This document shows, piece after piece, positions 26,753-36,248 of a stretch of 64,000 nucleotides of DNA. Position numbers and translations under genes: made by a program. The DNA lies in assembly GCF_900142185.1 (NCBI RefSeq), contig NZ_FQZZ01000001.1:1-64000 (forward strand), read 5' to 3'. The notes under the pieces are model-generated. The model made no database searches. It was not told where the DNA came from and saw only the letters and a list, made by a program, of their open reading frames with translations. Every line of letters starts with the position of its first letter. Within the stretch, counting starts at the first letter, position 1. Origin of the DNA: Lutimaribacter pacificus. GTDB lineage: Bacteria > Pseudomonadota > Alphaproteobacteria > Rhodobacterales > Rhodobacteraceae.

Positions 26753-27877
26753 CTATTGCAGCGCGTTCGCCTTGTATTCGGCCCAGAATGCGGCCCAGTC
26801 CTTGTCGGCGATGCCCTCGTCCAGCGCGGCCTCGATGGCACTGTCCCAAGCCTCACGGACGGCGGCCAGCCGGTCGAGCCGCTCCTCGTTCCATGCCGCG
26901 TCCTTCTCGGACCAGACGCCGATCTCTTCGAGATAGCGGATCGCTCCGGGATGGAAGGGCGCATCGGCGGGCGTCGTGCCGGAATGCTTCAGCGCCCATT
27001 GCGGCGTGGCCTTCGTGGCGCCGGAATAGATGCCATAGGTTTCGTCCAGCGCCCTGGTGAAGTTATAGACCTCGTCGGCATCCGCATCCGCATAGACCGT
27101 GATCATCGGGTAGCGCACGGCGAAGATATGGGCGGGGTCTTCTTCCGAGATGCCGGCGCCCTGCGTCGTCGTGGCCGGCGCGAAGAAGCTTGCGACCGAG
27201 CGGATCGCCTCCCAGCCCTCGGCGTTGTCGGCGGGCATCGGCGCCCAGTCCAGCCCGCGCGACGAGCTTTCCAGCTCGTAAAGGGTCGAGGCGGTGGGGG
27301 TTGAGCCGGCGACATCCACCTGCCCGTCGACCAGCGCCTTGAGCGCCGCACCGTAGGAAGGCACCTCGACGACCTCGACGTCGTCCCAGGTCAGCCCGCC
27401 AAAGGCCAGCAGCGCCTCGACCTTGATGTTGATCGACGGGTTGGCCTTGATCCACGGCACACGTTTTCCCCTGATGTCCGCCAGTGTCCCGATCCCGGCA
27501 TCCCCGGCCACCGCCATGCCGAAGGTGGACGGGCGGCCCGCGATCACCCGCAGATCCTGCGGCCCCCATTCGCGGACCGAGAAATCGTAAAGCGCCTCGG
27601 TGGCGAAGAACAGCTCGTTGGCCAGCCAGCCGTATTGCACGCGCCCGGTCTTGAGCGGCAGAAGACGGCCGATCGACGTGCCCGACGGCATGATCCGAAC
27701 GCGCGTGCCGTATTCCTTGGCAAAGGCGTCGGCGATGGCGGATGCCTCGGCATAGCCGCTCGATCCCACGTCATAGGTGGCCCACAGCATACTTTTCGGC
27801 AGGTCGGCCTCGCCGGCCGATGCCGTGCCTGCCGCCAGCGCAAGCGCCGCGCCCGTCATCTTGATGAAATGCATCAT
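26753..27877 (-). CDS. TAXI-family TRAP substrate-binding protein
   Basis: A 374-residue periplasmic binding protein with a signal peptide ending TASAG near residue 20. It has the TAXI pattern GSSGYAEASAIADAFAKEYGTRVRI cut short here, then GRVQYGW and PWIKANPSINIKVEALL. Several ATGs lie together. The one chosen sits ten bases after GGGAGG, whereas the upstream ATG leaves only one base of spacing. It serves the fused permease encoded 70 bases downstream. TAXI proteins bind dicarboxylates or glutamate-like acids in the few known cases. Confidence 0.88.
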   Translation of the reverse strand: MMHFIKMTGAALALAAGTASAGEADLPKSMLWATYDVGSSGYAEASAIADAFAKEYGTRVRIMPSGTSIGRLLPLKTGRVQYGWLANELFFATEALYDFSVREWGPQDLRVIAGRPSTFGMAVAGDAGIGTLADIRGKRVPWIKANPSINIKVEALLAFGGLTWDDVEVVEVPSYGAALKALVDGQVDVAGSTPTASTLYELESSSRGLDWAPMPADNAEGWEAIRSVASFFAPATTTQGAGISEEDPAHIFAVRYPMITVYADADADEVYNFTRALDETYGIYSGATKATPQWALKHSGTTPADAPFHPGAIRYLEEIGVWSEKDAAWNEERLDRLAAVREAWDSAIEAALDEGIADKDWAAFWAEYKANALQ

Positions 27878-27919
27878 GGTGTTCATTCCTCCCTTGAACA
27901 AGTTGCCTGGTTTGAGTGC

Positions 27920-29131
27920 CTATTGGCCGGACCGTGCCAGCGGCACGATGCCGGTGGATGTCAGCCGTGTGATTTCCTCCTCGGGGAAATCGTATTCGCG
28001 CAGGATGTCGGTACTGTGCTGTGCAAATCGCGGCGGGCGCATCCGGTAGGCGGGTGCGCTGCGCGACGGGCGCACCGGCGCCCCCACGCCGCTGTAATCC
28101 CCGATATCCACCCGCATACCGCGATGGGCCGTGTGCGGATGCGCAAGGCTTTCGGCCACGTCCAGCACCGGGCCCGCGGGCACGCCCGCGCGGATCAGCC
28201 TGTCGGCCAGAACGCTGCCGTCGGTGTCCTGCATCGCGGCCTCCAGCGCGTCGCGCAGCGCGTCCCGGTTCGTTACCCGCCCGCCATTGCTGGCAAAGCG
28301 CGGGTCCTCGGCGATCCCGGGCGCCCCGATCTCGTGGCAGAGGCGCCGGAACTGGCGGTCATTGCCCACCGCCAGATAAATCGGCCGGGTGCCCGTGGCA
28401 TAGGTGGAATAGGGCGAGATGTTGGGATGGCTGTTGCCGGTGCGGACCGGCGTCTTGCCCGACATCAGGTAATTCGCGGCATGCGGATGCAGCAGCGATA
28501 TGGCGCTGTCGAACAGGGTGGCATCCACGAACTGCCCCCGGCCGCCCTGGTTGCGGTCGTGCAGGGCCAGCAGGATGCCGATCACCGCGTTCAGCCCGGT
28601 CACCATGTCCACCACCGGCAGCCCGACGCGCGTGGGGCCGCTGTCCGCCGTGCCGTTGACGCTCATCAGGCCGCCCATGGCCTGAAGGATCGCATCATAT
28701 CCGGGCAGGCCGCCCAGGGGGCCATCCGCTCCGAATCCGCTCACGCGGCAATGGATCAGCCGCGGAAACCGCCCGGACAGCACGTCGTCATAGCCAAGCC
28801 CCCATTTCTCCATCGTTCCGGTCTTGAAATTCTCGAGCAGCACATCGGCATCCTCGAGAAGGCGCAGCAGCACCTTGCGGCCCTCATCCTGGCGCAGGTC
28901 CAGCGCCATGGCGCGCTTGTTGCGGTTCACCCCGTCGAAATACGAGGCGGTGCCGTCGCGGAACGGCGGTCCCCATTCGCGGGTCTCGTCGCCGGCAGGC
29001 GGCTCGATCTTGATAACGTCGGCGCCGTGATCGCCCAGAACCTGCCCGGTCAGCGGCCCGCCCAGGACCCGGCTGAGGTCGATCACCTTCAGGCCGTGCA
29101 GCGCACCGGGGGATATCGTCGCCCCCGTCAT
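27920..29131 (-). CDS. CaiB/BaiF-type (class III) CoA-transferase
   Basis: A 403-residue class III CoA-transferase. The N terminus LKVIDLSRVLGGPLTGQVLGDHGADVIKIEPPAGDE is diagnostic, broken here for length by the Asp-rich loop. The catalytic aspartate should be in VDATLFDSAISLL or just before it. The ATG overlaps the dehydrogenase stop by four bases. It probably activates the acid imported by the TRAP system by taking CoA from an acyl donor such as succinyl-CoA. The substrate is not evident. Confidence 0.88.
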   Translation of the reverse strand: MTGATISPGALHGLKVIDLSRVLGGPLTGQVLGDHGADVIKIEPPAGDETREWGPPFRDGTASYFDGVNRNKRAMALDLRQDEGRKVLLRLLEDADVLLENFKTGTMEKWGLGYDDVLSGRFPRLIHCRVSGFGADGPLGGLPGYDAILQAMGGLMSVNGTADSGPTRVGLPVVDMVTGLNAVIGILLALHDRNQGGRGQFVDATLFDSAISLLHPHAANYLMSGKTPVRTGNSHPNISPYSTYATGTRPIYLAVGNDRQFRRLCHEIGAPGIAEDPRFASNGGRVTNRDALRDALEAAMQDTDGSVLADRLIRAGVPAGPVLDVAESLAHPHTAHRGMRVDIGDYSGVGAPVRPSRSAPAYRMRPPRFAQHSTDILREYDFPEEEITRLTSTGIVPLARSGQ

Positions 29132-30852
29132 TGCGCCGCCACCGGCTGATCCGCGGTATCGTCCAGCAGCCGTGCGGCCATCTCGGCTTCGCTTGCGTCG
29201 GGTGCAAAGGGGTCGCGTGCCGTCAGCTTGTGCTGCAGGACCGACTGCGCCAGCGCCAGCCTGTCGCCGGTCGTCGCGTTGCCCACCTGGCGTAGCTGCG
29301 CATCCTCCCATGTCAGGAACGCCGCCGATGTCGCGTTGTAGACGGCGCTGGCCGCCGCGCGAACGTCGATCTCGCGGTCGCGGTCATGCGCGACGGTGTC
29401 GAGGAATTCGGCCGCGCGGGCGAATTGCCCGGCGATGGCCGTCTGCTCGCCCAGGGTGTCGCGCGCATTCCCCAGCAGATCCGTCACATGGGACTCGAGC
29501 GCGCTCAGCGCATCCTCGCGGCGCACCGCGCGGGCCACGTCCAGCGCGACGATATTGCTGGTGCCTTCCCAGATCGAGCCGAGATGCGCATCGCGCAGGA
29601 TGCGTGCATCCGACCATTCCTCGATATACCCGCTGCCGCCGCGCACCTCCATCGCGTCCCCGGCAATCTTGCGCGCATCGCGGCAGGTGCGGAACTTGAC
29701 CAGCGGCGTCAGGATGCGCAGCACCTTGGCCCGGGCGGCATCGCCGGCATCCGCGCGGCGCAGCACATCGGCGGTGTGAAACACCATCGAACGCCCCTGT
29801 TCGGCCGTGGTGATCATCTTGAGGAGTTGCCGGCGCATCAGCGGCAGGTCGATCAGCCGCTTGCCGAAGGCGGTGCGATTGCGCGCGATGAACAGCGATT
29901 CCGTCACCGAGCGCCGCATCAGCCCCGCCGATCGCACACCGTTGGCAAGGCGCGACATGTTGATCATGTCGGTCATCTGCTTGAAACCCTGTCCCGGGTC
30001 GCCCACCAGGAACGCGGTCGCCCCCTCCAGCGCGATTTCACCCGATGCCATCGACCTGGTGCCCATCTTGTCCTTGAGCCGCAGAATTCGGTAATCGTTC
30101 TTCCGGCCATCGGGAAGGTGCCGGGGCAGCAGAAACAGCGACAGGCCCTTGGTGCCCGCATCGCCGCCTTCCGGCCGGGCCAGAACCATGCCAAGCGCGG
30201 CGTCCGGGTTGGAACAGAACCACTTGTCGCCATAGAGCTTCCAGTCGCCGTCTTCGAAGCGCGCGATCGTGTCGATCGCCCCCACGTCGGAGCCGGCCGC
30301 CTGTTCGGTCATGAACATCGAGCCCTGGAAAAGCGTTTCCATGTCCTGGCTGGTAAGCTGGTCGAAATAGCGCGCCACAAGGTCCGGGTCGCCGAACTTG
30401 ACCAGTGTCCGTGTCAGCGAATCGGTCATGCTCAGCGGGCAGCAAAGGCCGAACTCGGCCTGAACGAACAGGAAGACCAGCGCGTATTTCACGACCGGCG
30501 GCAGCTTGTCCGCCGCCCCGAAAACCCCGCCACGATGAGACATCGCGGCAAGCCCGAACTCCCCGAAGGCGTAGCGTTCAAGCTCCTGGTAATCGGGGTG
30601 CTTGAGAATCTGCTCATCCTCGGCACCGTTGCGGGCGCGGATGCGCAGCTCGGGCGGGTTCTTGTCGGCTGACAGCGCCAGCTCTTCAAGCCGCCCGCCG
30701 GCCAGCGCGCCCATGCGTTCCAGTTCGGGCCGGACCAGGTCGCATGTCTCGCGGTCCAGGTAGACCTGCATCAGCCGCCACAGGTCGGGGTCGGCGTCGA
30801 ACAGGCTCAACCCCCTGCTGTCGGGGATATTCTGGTGAATGGTCGGGAACAT
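29128..30852 (-). CDS. Acyl-CoA dehydrogenase, AidB-like branch
   Basis: A 574-residue flavoprotein of the acyl-CoA dehydrogenase superfamily. It has the middle-domain FAD-binding segment FMTEQAAGSDVGA and the substrate-side motif GDKWFCSNPDA. The C-terminal helix bundle ends in GGSGYIEEWSDARILRD...SIWEGTSNIVALD. The extended N-terminal region and the WEGTSNI motif place it nearer AidB than the 380-residue beta-oxidation enzymes. GGGAGG precedes the chosen ATG by five bases. It is the first gene of the operon with the CoA-transferase and TRAP genes, so it likely oxidises the activated acid. Confidence 0.87.
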   Translation of the reverse strand: MFPTIHQNIPDSRGLSLFDADPDLWRLMQVYLDRETCDLVRPELERMGALAGGRLEELALSADKNPPELRIRARNGAEDEQILKHPDYQELERYAFGEFGLAAMSHRGGVFGAADKLPPVVKYALVFLFVQAEFGLCCPLSMTDSLTRTLVKFGDPDLVARYFDQLTSQDMETLFQGSMFMTEQAAGSDVGAIDTIARFEDGDWKLYGDKWFCSNPDAALGMVLARPEGGDAGTKGLSLFLLPRHLPDGRKNDYRILRLKDKMGTRSMASGEIALEGATAFLVGDPGQGFKQMTDMINMSRLANGVRSAGLMRRSVTESLFIARNRTAFGKRLIDLPLMRRQLLKMITTAEQGRSMVFHTADVLRRADAGDAARAKVLRILTPLVKFRTCRDARKIAGDAMEVRGGSGYIEEWSDARILRDAHLGSIWEGTSNIVALDVARAVRREDALSALESHVTDLLGNARDTLGEQTAIAGQFARAAEFLDTVAHDRDREIDVRAAASAVYNATSAAFLTWEDAQLRQVGNATTGDRLALAQSVLQHKLTARDPFAPDASEAEMAARLLDDTADQPVAAQ

Positions 30853-30920
30853 GCGGGCCTCCCAGATTGGTCGCGTTGTCTGTCGGGAGAGAAATGACGA
30901 ATCTTTTGATACAAAATCCA

Positions 30921-30935
30921 ATACCGATTATGTAT
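30921..30935. promoter_or_regulatory. LysR-type operator, ATAC-N7-GTAT
   Basis: A perfect ATAC, seven bases, GTAT dyad with the T-N11-A core, in the AT-rich gap between the dehydrogenase operon and the divergent lysR gene. A related half-site, GATACC, follows six bases later. Confidence 0.5.
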
Positions 30936-30971
30936 TTAACGATACCAATAAGGATATGACTGGAATTTTGG

Positions 30972-31868
30972 ATGGCCGTCACGTTCCGCCAGCTTGAACA
31001 ATTTCTCGTGCTCTCACAGGAGCTTCATTTCGGTCGGGCCGCCCGGAAGCTGAACATCTCGCAGCCCCCGCTCAGCGCGAGTCTTCGCCAGCTCGAGGCG
31101 CAACTTGGATTTCGCCTGATGGAGCGCAACAGCAAATTCGTCCGGCTGACACCTGCCGGCACGGTCTTCGCCGAACATGCGGCGCGGATTCTCGGCCAGC
31201 TCGATTCTGCGCGGGTCATTGCGGCCGAGACAGCCAAGGGCGCCGCCGGGGAACTTGCCGTGGGCTTCGTGCCGTCGATGCTGTTCCGGGATCTTCCGGC
31301 CAAGCTCAGGGCCTTTCAGACCAGGCATCCCCGGATCGACCTGAACCTGCAAGAGATGAACACGATGCGCCAGATCGAGAATCTTCTCGAACACAAGATC
31401 GACGTGGGATTCATCCACGCCGTTCCGCTGCCCAAGGGCCTGGCCTCCCGAACGCTGGAGACCGAGCGGCTTGTCGCATGTCTTCCACGCTGGCACCGGC
31501 TGGCTTTGAAAAGCCGGATTCGTATTTCCGATCTTGCCGGTGAGCGGATCATGGTTTTTTCCCGTACCTTCGCCGCGCATTATCACGACAAGATCACCGC
31601 GCTGCTGCGCGCTGCGGAACTGGAACCCGATACGGGGTTTCACATCCAGCACTGGTTTACGGTCGTGGCGCTCGTCAAGCAGGGGATGGGGGTGTCGCTT
31701 GTTCCGGCCTCTCTTGGCAACGGGGCCTTTTCCGAGGTGGCGTTCGTAGAGATAGCCGAGCGCAACGCCGAACATGACGTGTCGATGGTCTGGCGCGAAG
31801 ACGACAACGCGCAAGCCCTTCAGAACTTTCTGATGTCGGTGCAACGCTTTGCGACCGATGCGCCGTGA
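30972..31868 (+). CDS. LysR-family regulator, divergent from acyl-CoA dehydrogenase operon
   Basis: A 298-residue LysR regulator. The DNA-binding helix-turn-helix is HFGRAARKLNISQPPLSASLRQLEAQLGFRL, shortened to its key pieces: FGRAARKL and QPPLSASLRQLE. The effector domain follows from about residue 90 (GELAVGFVPSML). It resembles the BenM/CatR-like branch that responds to acids and their CoA-linked catabolites. It is divergent from the TRAP/CoA-transferase operon with a LysR box between, so it should activate that operon when the imported acid or a product is present. Confidence 0.88.
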   Translation: MAVTFRQLEQFLVLSQELHFGRAARKLNISQPPLSASLRQLEAQLGFRLMERNSKFVRLTPAGTVFAEHAARILGQLDSARVIAAETAKGAAGELAVGFVPSMLFRDLPAKLRAFQTRHPRIDLNLQEMNTMRQIENLLEHKIDVGFIHAVPLPKGLASRTLETERLVACLPRWHRLALKSRIRISDLAGERIMVFSRTFAAHYHDKITALLRAAELEPDTGFHIQHWFTVVALVKQGMGVSLVPASLGNGAFSEVAFVEIAERNAEHDVSMVWREDDNAQALQNFLMSVQRFATDAP

Positions 31869-31892
31869 TGACGGGCTGCGCGGCCGGGCCTG

Positions 31893-33059
31893 TCAGGGCG
31901 GCGGCCTGCGCTCGTCCGAGATTACCTTGCCGTCATTGGGCAGGCTGTCCGGCGCGACGATCCTGACCGTGCCCCTTATGCGCAGCCGCTCGGCCAGGCG
32001 GTCCTCGATCCCCTCCGGCGGGGTCGGGTCCGGGTGCTCGATATACAGCACCATGCCGTCACGCTCGTTCTCGCGGGTGATCACGAGGCGCATACGTCCC
32101 GCGCCTGGCACGTCCTTGCGCATCGCCTCGACCTGTTCGGGGCGCACGAACATGCCCTTGACCTTGGCGGCCTGATCGGCCCGGCCTTTCCATCCGGCGA
32201 TGCGCGGCGCGTCGCCCGGCAAAAGCGCGGACAGATCCCCGGTGGCAAAGCGGATCAGCGGGTAATCCGGGTCGGGCCGGGTGATCAGCACCTCGCCCAC
32301 CTCGCCATGCGGTACCGGATCGCCGGTGCCGGGGCGGGTGATTTCAAGGATGATCCTGTCGCTGACCCGCATCCCCTGACCGGTGTCGTCCTCGTAGGCG
32401 ACGATGCCCAGCTCGGCTGTGCCATAGGCCTGCCGAACCTTGATGCCGCGCGCCTCGAAACCGGCCTGCAGCGAGGGCGCCAGCGCCGCGCCCGAAACCA
32501 GCGCCAGCCGGATCGGATTGGCGATCCCCGCCGCGTCGAGCTTGCCCAGAAGGATATTCAGAAAATCGGGAATGCCGATATAGACCTCGGGCCGGTATTG
32601 TCCGATCGCGGCAATCTGGTCGTCACCGGCCGACGGGCCGGCGGGAATCACCGCGCATTCCAGCGACCGGGCGCCGCTGTCGAACATGAAGCCGGCGGGC
32701 GTCATGTGGTAAGAAAAGGTGTTGAGCACGATCATGCCCGGCCGCACCCCGAGCGCGCGCAGCGCATCGGCCGCGCCGAACCAGTCGTCACCGGCGCCTT
32801 GGGGTTCATAGATCGGTCCGGGCGAGGAAAACAGCCGCGCCATGCCGCCCGGCGCGGTCAGGTTCAGCCCGCCGAAGGGTGGGGTCTGCGACTGCTTCGC
32901 CAGCAGATCGGATTTGCGCAGGACAGGCAGCCGCGCCAGGTCTTCCGGGGTGGTCACCCCGTCCGCCGCAGCCCCGGGCAACCCGGTCCAGGCGCTGCCG
33001 GACTCGCGAATCCGGGCAAGCGTTTCGGCAAGGGCCGAAAAGGCGCGCGTATTGGTCAT
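31893..33059 (-). CDS. Phenylacetate-CoA ligase-like protein (PaaK family)
   Basis: A 388-residue member of the adenylate-forming PaaK branch. It keeps the later family motifs AYGTAELGIVAYE, IRFATGDLSALL and the hinge GRADQAAKVKGMFV. The ATP-binding loop, usually SSGTTGxP, reads FSSPGPIYEPQG here, so the phosphate loop is altered. It is the last gene of the seven-gene transport and activation operon, 33 bases after livF. It may activate an aromatic or other carboxylic acid, or have another CoA-ligase-like role if ATP binding is weakened. Confidence 0.8.
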   Translation of the reverse strand: MTNTRAFSALAETLARIRESGSAWTGLPGAAADGVTTPEDLARLPVLRKSDLLAKQSQTPPFGGLNLTAPGGMARLFSSPGPIYEPQGAGDDWFGAADALRALGVRPGMIVLNTFSYHMTPAGFMFDSGARSLECAVIPAGPSAGDDQIAAIGQYRPEVYIGIPDFLNILLGKLDAAGIANPIRLALVSGAALAPSLQAGFEARGIKVRQAYGTAELGIVAYEDDTGQGMRVSDRIILEITRPGTGDPVPHGEVGEVLITRPDPDYPLIRFATGDLSALLPGDAPRIAGWKGRADQAAKVKGMFVRPEQVEAMRKDVPGAGRMRLVITRENERDGMVLYIEHPDPTPPEGIEDRLAERLRIRGTVRIVAPDSLPNDGKVISDERRPPP

Positions 33060-33092
33060 GGCCGTCTCCTGCTTGCGATGTGCCGGCCGATC

Positions 33093-33884
33093 TCAGGCCA
33101 GCCAGCGTTTGCGCCGGCTGTAATGCTTTACCGCGCGGTAATCGGTATGCTCTCCGCCGCCGAGATAGAATTCCTGCACGTCCGGGTTTTCCTTCAGTGT
33201 CGCGGCCTCGCCCGACATGACGATCTGGCCGTTCTCGATCAGGTAGGCGCGATCGACGATTTCCAGCGTCGCGGCCGCGTTCTGCTCGACCAGCAGCACG
33301 GTCAGCTTGTGGCTTTCGTTGATCTTGTTGATGATGCCGAAGATCTCCTGCACCAGCAGCGGCGACAGGCCCAGGCTCGGCTCGTCGAGCATGATGAGCC
33401 GGGGTTCGGTCATCAAGGCCCGGCCGATCGCCAGCATCTGCTGTTCACCGCCCGACAGGTAGCCCGCCTTCGAGCGCCCCCGCTCACGCAGGCGGGGGAA
33501 ATAATCGTATACTTCCTCGCGCAGCTCGTCGAAAGACCGCCGCCCCGATCCGGCGCGATAGGCGGCGACAAGGTTCTCGTCTGGCGTCAGGTGCCCGAAA
33601 ACGCGCCGCCCCTCCAGCACATGAACAAGCCCGGCCGCCACGCGGGCCGGGGCCCCGAGCGCAAGCAGATCGGTATCGCCAAAGCGGATATCGCCCCGCG
33701 TGACCTGCCCCCGCTCGGGGCCGAGCAGGCCGCTGATCGCCTTGAGCGTGGTGCTCTTGCCGGCCCCGTTGGATCCGAGGAGGGCGACCATCTCGCCCTC
33801 CCCGACTTCGAGGGACACGCCCTTGATCGCAAGAAACACCTTGTCATAGATGACTTCGACATTGGAAAGGACGAGTCCCGGCAT
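33093..33884 (-). CDS. livF: Liv-type ABC importer, ATPase F
   Basis: A 263-residue ATPase of the branched-chain amino acid type importer family. It has Walker A GSNGAGKST, signature LSGGEQQM and Walker B LIMLDEPSLGL. The chosen ATG lies two bases after the binding-protein stop with GAGG upstream. A longer frame would read into that gene. It pairs with LivG to drive LivHM. The two CoA-ligase genes in the operon suggest an aromatic or fatty acid rather than an amino acid as substrate. Confidence 0.92.
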   Translation of the reverse strand: MPGLVLSNVEVIYDKVFLAIKGVSLEVGEGEMVALLGSNGAGKSTTLKAISGLLGPERGQVTRGDIRFGDTDLLALGAPARVAAGLVHVLEGRRVFGHLTPDENLVAAYRAGSGRRSFDELREEVYDYFPRLRERGRSKAGYLSGGEQQMLAIGRALMTEPRLIMLDEPSLGLSPLLVQEIFGIINKINESHKLTVLLVEQNAAATLEIVDRAYLIENGQIVMSGEAATLKENPDVQEFYLGGGEHTDYRAVKHYSRRKRWLA

Positions 33885-33886
33885 GA

Positions 33887-35134
33887 TCACTTGCCCTCGC
33901 GGTAATCTGCGGCGCCGGCTTCGATCTCCTTGCGCACGATCTCCTGGAAGGCCGCGCCCCAGTCGCCGACGGGCACCCAGGCGTTGCCGTCCCATTGCCC
34001 GACACGGCCCGAGCCGCCGCCCTGGTGATCGCTTTCGGTGATCGTCACCGGCGGCATGAACCCGTCGGCATCGAAATCCGAGATCATCTCGAACCCGGCC
34101 TTGAGCTTCGGCCCGTCAAGCGGCGCGCCATGCGCCTCCAGCGCCAGCCGCGCGGCCTCGACCGAGACCGCCATGGTCGCCACGCCGATATTGTAATAGG
34201 TCGTCCCGACATTGGCCGAGTCACCCGCGCCCTTGCCGGCGTCGATGACCTTTTCCTGGATGCGCTGGATGATCGGCGAGTCGGAGCCCGTGGCCACCGC
34301 CTCGAACCGCTTGACGCCGGTCATCACGTCCGCGCCCACGTTGGCCACGTCGGTTTCGGCCAGCCAGACCACCGAATGGATGCTGTCGGGTGCGATGCCG
34401 TTGCGGATCGCCTCGCGCACCGAAACGGACTGGCCGCCCCCGGCGCCCCAGATGAACACCGCATCGGGCCGATAGCGGCGCACCTCGGACCACGTGGCCG
34501 ACTGTTCGTTGCCGGGCGACGCGTAGGGGAAGGCGCGCAGTTCGAAGTTCTTTTCGCTGGCCAGCTCCTCCAGAACCGGGATCGGTTCACGGCCGAAGGG
34601 GCTGTCGATATGCACGATGGCGATCTTCTTGCCTTCGAGCCCGCCATTGTCCTCGATATACTGGGCCAGAACCGTCGCTTGCGACCAGTAGGTTGCCATC
34701 ATCGGAAAGACATAGGGAAAGGTCGTGCCGTCCGATGCGTCGCCCCGGCCGTGCAGCGCGGTGATCAGGACGACCTCGTCCTGGATCACCTGGTCGACCA
34801 GCGCCCGGCTGACCGGGGTCGAGAGGAAGTCGAACAGGATCGCGCCTTCCTCGCGCGAGCGGTTATAGGCCTCGATGCCGCGCTGCGGCTGGTTGCCGGT
34901 ATCGCGCACGATGGCCTCGAACATCGTCCCGTCAAGGCCGCCTTCCTCGTTGATCAGCGTCAGGTAATCCTGCTGCCCCTGGTTATACTCTCCGGTCACG
35001 AAGGTATAAACCGCGGTGAAATCCTGCAGCAGGGCGAACTTGATCGTGTCGTCCTGGGCCTGGGCCGTGCCCGCGCCGCCCGCCAGGGCAAATGCCAGCG
35101 TAGCGGAGCCCATCGTCTTCTTCAGCCAGTTCAT
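33887..35134 (-). CDS. Liv-type periplasmic binding protein
   Basis: A 415-residue type I periplasmic binding protein with a signal peptide ending AQAQD at about residue 27. The mature protein begins TIKFALLQDFTAVYTF and has the paired Rossmann-like lobes of LivJ/LivK proteins. GGAGG lies eight bases ahead of the ATG. Many relatives in catabolic operons bind benzoate-like aromatics or other organic acids. No ligand can be named here. Confidence 0.9.
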   Translation of the reverse strand: MNWLKKTMGSATLAFALAGGAGTAQAQDDTIKFALLQDFTAVYTFVTGEYNQGQQDYLTLINEEGGLDGTMFEAIVRDTGNQPQRGIEAYNRSREEGAILFDFLSTPVSRALVDQVIQDEVVLITALHGRGDASDGTTFPYVFPMMATYWSQATVLAQYIEDNGGLEGKKIAIVHIDSPFGREPIPVLEELASEKNFELRAFPYASPGNEQSATWSEVRRYRPDAVFIWGAGGGQSVSVREAIRNGIAPDSIHSVVWLAETDVANVGADVMTGVKRFEAVATGSDSPIIQRIQEKVIDAGKGAGDSANVGTTYYNIGVATMAVSVEAARLALEAHGAPLDGPKLKAGFEMISDFDADGFMPPVTITESDHQGGGSGRVGQWDGNAWVPVGDWGAAFQEIVRKEIEAGAADYREGK

Positions 35135-35171
35135 AAGGTTCTCCTCCCTTTGTTTACCCCCTGAACGGGGA

Positions 35172-36245
35172 TCAGCTTCTGGAATGGCGGAATGGCCAGA
35201 CCAGAAAATACTTGCGCGTGTTGTCGTAGATCTTTGCCAGCCCCAGCGGCTCCCACAGCAGGAAGCCGATGATCATCGCGCCGTAGAAGATCAGCGGCAG
35301 ATGCGCCATCATGTTCTGCGAGATGTCGATCCACTGGGACGCACCCAGCGTGGCGATGAGGTTGGTCAGCACGATCGGCACGATCAGCACGAACCCCGCG
35401 CCCAGATAGCCGCCCACCGCCGAGCCCAGCCCGCCCACCAGCACCATGGCGACCAGCTGGATCGAAACGTTGAAGCTGAACTGTTCGGGCGTCACCGCGC
35501 GGTAATAGCAAAAGGCCAGCACCGCCCCGGTGACACCGCCCAGAAAGGACGAGGTCATGAAGGCCAGCAGCTTGTAGCGGAACGGGTCCACCCCGATCAC
35601 CGCCGCCGCGAAATCCTTGTCCCGGATGGCGATCAGCGCGCGGCCGAAGCTGGTGCGTTTCACGTTGAGAAAGAACAGCGTCACCAGCAGCGTCCAGCCC
35701 AGGGCGAGATAGTAGCGCGAGGTCAGATCCTGGATCGGCAGGCCGAGAAAGCGCACTTGCGGGGTGCGCAGCGTGGCCTGCGCCCCACCCGAGATTGCCG
35801 GTACGTTGACGATCACCCAGTCCACCAGATACTGCATCGCCAGCGTGGCCATCACCAGGTAGAGCCCCTTTACCCGCAGCGCCGCGGCGCCGAAAACGGT
35901 GCCGATCACCGCGGCGAACAATCCCGCCCCCAGCAGCGCCAGTTCGAACGGCACGCCCGCCCGTACCAGGTGGACCGAGGTATAGGCCCCCATCGCCATG
36001 ACCGCCGCGAAGCCGAAATGCAGCTGCCCCGCCAGCCCCATCAGAAGCGACAGGGACAAAGCCGCCGCCGTCCAGATCATCCAGGGCATCAGGTAGCTGC
36101 CCAGATAGAGCGACGAGACCAGAAGCGGCGCGGCCAGTGCCAGCGCGGCCAGCGCCAGCACCTGCCAGCGGTCCGCCGGGATCGGCCAGAGCGCGCGGTC
36201 GGCGGCGTAGCGGGTGTGATAGACGCCGGATTGCCGGTAGAACAT
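35172..36245 (-). CDS. livM: Liv-type ABC importer, permease M
   Basis: A 357-residue inner-membrane permease with about ten helices. It has the family segments LSLSLLMGLAGQLHFG near residue 65 and LIAIRDKDFAAAVIGVDP near 235, the latter in the coupling loop. It starts three bases after the livH stop and forms the channel with LivH. Confidence 0.92.
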   Translation of the reverse strand: MFYRQSGVYHTRYAADRALWPIPADRWQVLALAALALAAPLLVSSLYLGSYLMPWMIWTAAALSLSLLMGLAGQLHFGFAAVMAMGAYTSVHLVRAGVPFELALLGAGLFAAVIGTVFGAAALRVKGLYLVMATLAMQYLVDWVIVNVPAISGGAQATLRTPQVRFLGLPIQDLTSRYYLALGWTLLVTLFFLNVKRTSFGRALIAIRDKDFAAAVIGVDPFRYKLLAFMTSSFLGGVTGAVLAFCYYRAVTPEQFSFNVSIQLVAMVLVGGLGSAVGGYLGAGFVLIVPIVLTNLIATLGASQWIDISQNMMAHLPLIFYGAMIIGFLLWEPLGLAKIYDNTRKYFLVWPFRHSRS

Positions 36246-36248
36246 GGG

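Noticed and set aside
26683-26964. N-terminal 94-residue extension of the first fused TRAP permease
   Set aside because: The extension lies over the C-terminal coding region of the TAXI gene, has no hydrophobic or conserved sequence, and a good ribosome binding site precedes the later ATG.
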